Shown in pieces: positions 59,422-64,000 of a DNA stretch of 64,000 nt. The translations under genes were made by a program, and so were the position numbers. Source of the stretch: LMUY01 sp964247705. Its GTDB lineage: Bacteria > Pseudomonadota > Alphaproteobacteria > Acetobacterales > Acetobacteraceae. The DNA lies in assembly GCA_964247705.1 (NCBI GenBank), contig CAXTVQ010000019.1, positions 1 through 64,000 of the forward strand, given 5' to 3'. Under the pieces are notes generated by a model. That model was not told where the DNA came from. It saw only the letters and a program-made list of their open reading frames with translations, and searched no databases. Positions within the stretch are counted from its first letter, which is position 1. The number at the start of each line of letters is the position of its first letter.

Positions 59422-59444
59422 ACCTGCTCCTTGCTTCTCCCTCT

Positions 59445-59460
59445 CCCGCCTGCAGGCGGG
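59445..59460. repeat. CCCGCC-TGCA-GGCGGG extragenic palindrome
   Basis: A perfect 6-bp stem with loop TGCA in the intergenic region after the 61-residue gene. It is embedded in CTCTCCCGCCTGCAGGCGGG plus GGCCGGAGTGAGGG, which resembles the repeats at 19800, 26265 and 41284. Confidence 0.45.
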
Positions 59461-59508
59461 GGCCGGAGTGAGGGCTGCCACCCCAAACACCGCCTTACAC
59501 GCATAACA

Positions 59509-60639
59509 ATGCCACCCGACCCCCGCCATCGCCCCGTCTACATCGGCAGTGAGATCTACCGGCACTCCACCTACGGGGCGAAGCACCCGCTCGCGATCCC
59601 CCGCGTCTCCACCACCACCGACCTTGTCCGCGCCATGGAATGGCTGGACGAGTCTGTCTTCCTCCCCGCACCCATGGCCACTGTCGCAGAGGTCACCCGC
59701 TTCCACGACCCGGCCTACGTCGCTGCACTCCAACGCGCCGAAGCCACCCAATCGGCCACTGACGAGGACCGCACCTGCTTCAACATCGGCGCCGGCGGCA
59801 ACCCGGTCTATCCCGAGGTCTACCGCCGCCCGATGACCTCCGCCGGCGGTGTGATGCTTGCCGCCCGTCTCACTGCGGGCGGCGGCACCGTCTTCTGCCC
59901 CGGCGGCGGCACCCATCACGGCCGCCCGGCCCGCGCGTCCGGCTTCTGCTATCTCAACGACCCCGTCCTCGGCCTGCTCACCTGGCTCGACGCCGGCCTG
60001 ACCCGCATCGTCTACCTCGATATCGACGCCCATCACGGGGACGGCGTGCAGGATGCGTTCGCCAACGATCCTCGCGTCTTCACCATCAGCGTGCATGAAG
60101 CCAAGCGCTGGCCATTCACCGGCCTCGCCTCCGACCACGCCGGCGGCGCCGCCCGCAATTTCCCCGTCCCGGCCGGCCTCAACGACACCGAGATGCGAGC
60201 CCTGGTGGACGGTGCCATTCTCCCCCTGATCAAGGCCCAGAACCCTGAAGCGATTTTCCTGCAATGCGGCGCCGACGCGCTCGAGGAGGATCCGCTGGCC
60301 AAGCTCTCGCTCTCCAACAATGCCCACTGGGCCGTCGTGGACGCCGTCCGCACCCTCGCTCCCCGCCTGCTCGTCACCGGCGGCGGCGGCTACAATCCCT
60401 ACACCGTCGGCCGCTGCTGGGCCGGCGTCTGGGCCACCCTCAACGGCATCCCCATCCCGCCCCGCACAACGCCAGCCGCCGAGGCCGTCCTGCGCAGCCT
60501 CACCTACGACCGCGCCGCTGGACGCAACCCGCCCGGGCACTGGTTCACCACCTTGCGCGATACGCCGCGCGAAGGCACCGTCCGCGCCGAAATCCGGCAA
60601 CTCGTCGCCGGAGCCCTCCTGGAGCCCACCCCCGCATGA
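59509..60639 (+). CDS. Histone deacetylase family protein (acetoin-utilization type)
   Basis: The protein is 376 residues from ATG 59509. It has the zinc-hydrolase signature GGGTHHGRPARASGFCYLND, IVYLDIDAHHGDGVQDAFAN with the metal-binding Asp/His, and ITGGGGYNP-like VTGGGGYNPYTVGRCW with the catalytic Tyr region. Such bacterial class II HDAC-like enzymes deacetylate proteins, polyamines or acetyl-CoA synthetase. The target here is unknown. It is co-translated with the DUF192 gene (ATGA). Confidence 0.93.
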   Translation: MPPDPRHRPVYIGSEIYRHSTYGAKHPLAIPRVSTTTDLVRAMEWLDESVFLPAPMATVAEVTRFHDPAYVAALQRAEATQSATDEDRTCFNIGAGGNPVYPEVYRRPMTSAGGVMLAARLTAGGGTVFCPGGGTHHGRPARASGFCYLNDPVLGLLTWLDAGLTRIVYLDIDAHHGDGVQDAFANDPRVFTISVHEAKRWPFTGLASDHAGGAARNFPVPAGLNDTEMRALVDGAILPLIKAQNPEAIFLQCGADALEEDPLAKLSLSNNAHWAVVDAVRTLAPRLLVTGGGGYNPYTVGRCWAGVWATLNGIPIPPRTTPAAEAVLRSLTYDRAAGRNPPGHWFTTLRDTPREGTVRAEIRQLVAGALLEPTPA

Positions 60640-61109
60640 ACCGCCGCACCCTTCTCGCCGGCCTGGCCCTGCTTCCGATCGCCGCTTACGCTCAATACCC
60701 CGGCCCGACTGCCGCCCAACCGGAACTGCCCAAGGAGAAGCTGGTCATCGTCACCAGCAGCGGCCCGCACGATTTCACCGTCGAGATGGCGATCTCCCCC
60801 ATGCAGCAGGAAACCGGGCTCATGTTCCGCCCGGCCGTCCCCGCCGATGGCGGCATGCTGTTCGACTGGGGCCAGCCGCGTGACAGCACCATGTGGATGC
60901 GCAACACCATCGCACCGCTCGACATGCTGTTCATCCAAGGCGACGGCACCATCAGCCACATCGCCGAGAACACGACTCCCCGCAGCCTTGCCCAAATTCC
61001 ATCCGGCGGCGCCGTGCGCGCCACGCTCGAGCTGGCCGCCGGCACCGCAGCCCGCCTCAAGATCAAGGTCGGCGACAAAGTTCAGCAGCGGATTTTCGGC
61101 AACGCTTGA
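60636..61109 (+). CDS. DUF192 family exported protein
   Basis: The 157-residue protein has a signal peptide (RRTLLAGLALLPIAAYAQ). The mature part is DUF192: FTVEMAISPMQQETGLMFRP, GGMLFDWGQPRDSTMWMRNT and APLDMLFIQGDGTISHIAEN. The family is widely conserved and of unknown function. Members are periplasmic in proteobacteria. Its start overlaps the HDAC-like gene stop, and it is followed by tRNA-Pro. Confidence 0.9.
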   Translation: MNRRTLLAGLALLPIAAYAQYPGPTAAQPELPKEKLVIVTSSGPHDFTVEMAISPMQQETGLMFRPAVPADGGMLFDWGQPRDSTMWMRNTIAPLDMLFIQGDGTISHIAENTTPRSLAQIPSGGAVRATLELAAGTAARLKIKVGDKVQQRIFGNA

Positions 61110-61145
61110 TCGCGCGAAGCCTCGCTTCTAGGGTTCGCCCGATGG

Positions 61146-61222
61146 CGGGGCGTGGCGCAGCCTGGTAGCGCGCCTGTTTTGGGTACAGGAGGCCCCCGGT
61201 TCGAGTCCGGGCGCCCCGACCA
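61146..61222 (+). tRNA. tRNA-Pro (anticodon UGG)
   Basis: The 77-base gene folds as a tRNA. Acceptor strands are CGGGGCG (61146-61152) and CGCCCCG (61212-61218), then A and the encoded CCA (61220-61222). The anticodon arm is CCTGT-TTTGGGT-ACAGG, giving anticodon TGG. The T arm is CCCGG-TTCGAGT-CCGGG. CCA is encoded in the genome. Confidence 0.97.
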
Positions 61223-61301
61223 TCTCTTGAAACTCAGACCATTTCGGTCCATCATCTTCGTGCTGGGGATAGACCCTGGCGCGAAATCTTGGTGAAGCAC
61301 C

Positions 61302-62456
61302 ATGGATCAGATTGCACGGCGCAGCCTCGGCCCTGTCACGCCCGGCCCTTACCCGAACGACCTATGCGTTCTCATCGGTCGCTTCCAGCCGTTCCACACC
61401 GCCCACCTCCGCATCGTTCAAGATGCGCTTCAAGCCGCGGGCCACCTGCTCGTTCTGATCGGCTCAGCCGATGCCCCCCGCAGCCACCGCAACCCGTTCA
61501 CCTACCCCGAGCGCGCCGACATGATCCGCCTGTCGGTGCCTGCAGATCAGCGGCACCGCCTGCTCGTCCGCCCGCTCGAGGACTGCCTATATAACGACAC
61601 CCAATGGGTCGCGAACGCGCAACGCCAGGTCAATGACGCGCTGGTAGAGATCGGGGCATCGCAGCGCCGCATCGCCCTGATCGGGCACAGCCGGGATCAC
61701 AGCTCCTACTACATCAAGCTGTTCCCCCAATGGGGTACGCCGATCGACGTGCCCGAATACGAGAACGGGCTTTCGTCCACCCGCATCCGCAACAGCTACT
61801 TCTCCAACCTCGCCGAAAGCTTCCTCAAGGACGCGGACGGCCACAAACCCGGCGACCTGCCTCAGGACCATCTGATGCCGACCCCGGTCCGCGACTTCCT
61901 CGCCGGCTTCGCCAAAACCCCAGATTTCCAGAATATCCGCGGAGAATACGAGTTCGTCCTCGCCTACCGCGCCCAATGGGCCGTGCCGAAGGTCCCCTAC
62001 CCGGTCACCTTCGTCACGGTGGACGCCTGCGTCGTGACTGCTGGAAGCGTCCTGCTCGTCCGCCGCAAGGGCCGGCCCGGCAAGGGACTATGGGCGCTTC
62101 CCGGCGGCTTCCTCGACCAGACCGAGACCGTGGTGGACGGCATGCTCCGGGAGTTGCGCGAGGAGACCCGCATCGCAGTTCCCCCCGGCATGCTCCGCGG
62201 TTCGATCGTTGCCCAGCGCGTGTTCGACGATCCCCACCGCTCGTCCCGTGGCCGGACGATAACCCACGGCTTCCTCGTCCACCTCAAGAACGAGACCGCG
62301 CTTCCTGCCCTGCGCAACCGCAAACCCGCACTTCCAGCCATCGAGGCCGCCGACGACGCCGAGAAAGCGCAATGGTGGCCGCTGGCAGACATCAGGCGGG
62401 ACATGATGTTCGAGGACCACTTCGATATCATCGTTGCCTTAACGAGTCTTATTTAG
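61302..62456 (+). CDS. nadM: Bifunctional nicotinamide-nucleotide adenylyltransferase / Nudix hydrolase
   Basis: The 384-residue fusion has an N-terminal NadM domain (about 1-190): LIGRFQPFHTAHLRIVQDAL with the HxxH nucleotide motif, LIGHSRDHSSYYIKLFPQW and GLSSTRIRNSYF. A Nudix domain follows (about 215-384), with the box GGFLDQTETVVDGMLRELRE then ETRI; the usual Gly near the end of the box is Arg. The same fusion is known in Synechocystis and Francisella, where the NadM half makes NAD from NMN and the Nudix half hydrolyses ADP-ribose-type compounds. It starts at ATG 61302. nadV follows. Confidence 0.95.
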   Translation: MDQIARRSLGPVTPGPYPNDLCVLIGRFQPFHTAHLRIVQDALQAAGHLLVLIGSADAPRSHRNPFTYPERADMIRLSVPADQRHRLLVRPLEDCLYNDTQWVANAQRQVNDALVEIGASQRRIALIGHSRDHSSYYIKLFPQWGTPIDVPEYENGLSSTRIRNSYFSNLAESFLKDADGHKPGDLPQDHLMPTPVRDFLAGFAKTPDFQNIRGEYEFVLAYRAQWAVPKVPYPVTFVTVDACVVTAGSVLLVRRKGRPGKGLWALPGGFLDQTETVVDGMLRELREETRIAVPPGMLRGSIVAQRVFDDPHRSSRGRTITHGFLVHLKNETALPALRNRKPALPAIEAADDAEKAQWWPLADIRRDMMFEDHFDIIVALTSLI

Positions 62457-62502
62457 GAGGTGACAGAACAGCAGGACTTCGCCCTCCACCCCTGATGACT
62501 AA

Positions 62503-62523
62503 CCCGGCGGATAGACCGCCGGG
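62503..62523 (+). promoter_or_regulatory. Strong hairpin between nadM and nadV
   Basis: CCCGGCGG (62503-62510) pairs perfectly with CCGCCGGG (62516-62523) around ATAGA. It lies 27 bases before the nadV start and leaves the AAAGGAG ribosome-binding site (62534-62540) free. No T-tract follows, so it is more likely an RNA-stability or partial-termination element than a full terminator. Confidence 0.5.
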
Positions 62524-62549
62524 CGCCCTCTCAAAGGAGCTTTGAGACC

Positions 62550-63971
62550 ATGTTCGACAACATCATCCTCACCACCGACTCCTACAAAGCCAGCCACTAC
62601 CTCCAATTCCCGCCGGGCACCGAATTCACCCACTACTACATCGAGAGCCGCGGCGGGCTTTACGACCGGACCCTGTTCTTCGGCCTCCAAGCCTTCCTCC
62701 GCCAAACCCTCGCCCGCCCGATCACCCGCGAGCACATCGAGCAAGCCGCCACGTTCTTCGCCGCCCATGGCGAGCCCTTCAACCGCGCCGGGTGGGAGCA
62801 CATCCTGACCGCCCACGCCGGCCGCCTCCCCGTCGAGATCAAGGCCGCGCCGGAGGGCAGCGTCATTGGCACCCACAACGTGCTCGCCACCATCGTCAAC
62901 ACCGACCCGGCGTGCTTCTGGCTCCCCGGCTATCTCGAGACCGCCCTGCTCCGCGCCGTCTGGTATCCCACCACGGTCGCCACGATCTCCTTCCAAGCCA
63001 AACTCGCCATCCTCCAGGCACTCGCCCGCTCCTCCGACATCCCCGCCGACCAGAACCCGGCCGCCTTCAAGCTCCACGATTTCGGCGCCCGCGGCGCCAC
63101 CTCGCAGGAGAGCGCCGCCCTCGCCGGCATGGCTCACCTGGTGAACTTCTCCGGTACCGACACGATCGAGGGCATCCTCGCCGCCCAGCGCTTCTATGAC
63201 GAGCCGATGGCCGGCTTCTCCATCCCTGCCGCCGAACACAGCACCATCACCGCCTGGGGCCGCGAGGGCGAGCTGGACGCCTACCGCAACATGCTGCGCC
63301 AGTTCGCCAAGCCCGGCGCCATGGTCGCCGTCGTTTCCGACAGCTACGACCTGATGCACGTCGTCCGCACCGTATGGGGCGGCACGCTCAAGGATGAGAT
63401 CCTGAACAGCGGCGCCACTCTCGTCGTCCGGCCCGACAGCGGCGACCCCCTTACCGTTCCGGTCGATGTCTTGCGCGCGCTGGACGAAGCGTTCGGCACG
63501 ACCACCAACAGCAAGGGCTTCCGGGTCCTGCCATCTTGCATCCGCGTGATCCAAGGCGATGGCATCAACGCCGGGTCCCTGCCGATGCTGCTGGATAACA
63601 TCGTCTCCGCCGGCTACTCGGCCGAAAACATCGCCTTCGGCATGGGCGGCGGCCTGCACCAGATGCTCAACCGGGACACGCAGAAATTTGCCATGAAATG
63701 CAGCGCCGTCCGTGTCCGCGGCGCCTGGCAGGACGTCTACAAATCCCCTGCCGCCGACCAGGGCAAGCGTAGCAAGAGCGGCCGCTTTGCACTCCTGCAA
63801 ACCACTGACGGCTACGAAACGGTGACCCTCGCCGACCGGCAAACGGGCGACGTTCTCCGCCCCGTCTACCGCGACGGCTCGCTGCTCCAGCAATCCACCT
63901 TCAGCGACATCCGCACCCGCGCCCAAGCTGCCGCTTCGCAGGTCACCGCGTCGTCCACGCCTAGTGCGTGA
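62550..63971 (+). CDS. nadV: Nicotinamide phosphoribosyltransferase NadV
   Basis: The 473-residue protein matches the NAMPT/visfatin family: TDSYKASHYLQFPPGTEF, VNTDPACFWLPGYLETALLR, KLHDFGARGATSQESAALAG, LVVRPDSGDP and AFGMGGGLHQMLNRDTQKFA. It makes NMN from nicotinamide and PRPP. The start ATG 62550 has AAAGGAG 9 bases upstream. Paired with NadM-Nudix, it forms a two-step route from nicotinamide to NAD without nicotinamidase. It ends near the window edge, and the last 29 bases hold nothing I can assign. Confidence 0.95.
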   Translation: MFDNIILTTDSYKASHYLQFPPGTEFTHYYIESRGGLYDRTLFFGLQAFLRQTLARPITREHIEQAATFFAAHGEPFNRAGWEHILTAHAGRLPVEIKAAPEGSVIGTHNVLATIVNTDPACFWLPGYLETALLRAVWYPTTVATISFQAKLAILQALARSSDIPADQNPAAFKLHDFGARGATSQESAALAGMAHLVNFSGTDTIEGILAAQRFYDEPMAGFSIPAAEHSTITAWGREGELDAYRNMLRQFAKPGAMVAVVSDSYDLMHVVRTVWGGTLKDEILNSGATLVVRPDSGDPLTVPVDVLRALDEAFGTTTNSKGFRVLPSCIRVIQGDGINAGSLPMLLDNIVSAGYSAENIAFGMGGGLHQMLNRDTQKFAMKCSAVRVRGAWQDVYKSPAADQGKRSKSGRFALLQTTDGYETVTLADRQTGDVLRPVYRDGSLLQQSTFSDIRTRAQAAASQVTASSTPSA

Positions 63972-64000
63972 TTGGCGAAGCCGCGTTATCCGCTATATCA

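Noticed and set aside
62450..62494. AGGAGGTGA and a 10-codon GTG frame after the nadM stop, as a leader peptide of nadV
   Set aside because: The Shine-Dalgarno-like sequence overlaps the GTG itself, so spacing is wrong, and there is no terminator/antiterminator pair downstream.

Overview
The window is high-GC chromosomal DNA from an alphaproteobacterium, most likely in the Rhodospirillales/Acetobacteraceae. Three things point there: a circularly permuted two-piece tmRNA gene with tag ANDNHEAFAVAA, a GapR (DUF2312) gene, and general gene content (BamD, LipA, ThyX, COQ10-like protein, yfgM-bamB-der order). Taxonomy below class level is inference. One run of 100 N marks a scaffold join in a draft assembly. 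I see no insertion sequence, prophage, integrase or CRISPR array. Coding is dense on both strands, with many ATGA, GTGA and TTGA stop/start overlaps.

Layout. 1-7.3 kb: end of purF, an SDR, an MFS permease, a DUF3140/DUF5872 pair, a small lipoprotein, then der, a BamB-like propeller and a YfgM-like protein on the minus strand. 7.4-14.1 kb: a lipoprotein, a lower-GC stretch with a tandem alpha/beta hydrolase, a DUF4142 lipoprotein, a potassium channel, a 50-residue protein and a GlfT2-like glycosyltransferase. 14.1-19.8 kb (minus strand): aldo/keto reductase, larC-larE-larB for the nickel-pincer cofactor, and a thyX-ribokinase operon. 20.0-20.3 kb: ssrA. 20.3-30.6 kb: luciferase-like and sulfite-oxidase-like redox proteins, bamD, recN, a TPR protein, a CDF metal exporter, an M3 oligopeptidase and an ABC1 kinase.

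30.6-41.3 kb: a Sel1 protein; an acyl-CoA dehydrogenase/NodS-like methyltransferase/GT2 set; a short leader-like transcription unit with an exceptional Shine-Dalgarno sequence; a flavin reductase with an MFS pump; a TauD-type dioxygenase; an ATP-dependent DNA ligase; another MFS permease. 41.4-42.9 kb: the rpsF-rpsR-rplI operon with a structured leader. 42.9-52.2 kb: cyclopropane-fatty-acid synthase-like enzyme, chemoreceptor, M20 amidohydrolase, gapR, two acetyltransferase genes (one fused to a methyltransferase), GST, DUF2237, a fosmidomycin-type exporter and a DUF4864 protein ending in a 29-bp tandem repeat. 52.2-64 kb: a YeiH exporter crossing the N gap, a PHB-type esterase, a NarK transporter, lipA with a COQ10-like protein, threonine aldolase, EF-hand protein, histone-deacetylase-like amidohydrolase, DUF192 protein, tRNA-Pro(UGG), and a nicotinamide-salvage pair (NadM-Nudix and NadV).

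Most of the window is ordinary chromosome. The items most worth a second look are the 23-codon ORF and terminator upstream of the GT2 gene, the two-piece tmRNA, the hydrolase with substituted nucleophiles, the GNAT-methyltransferase fusion, the 29-bp repeat, and the N gap, which appears to be a zero-length join.
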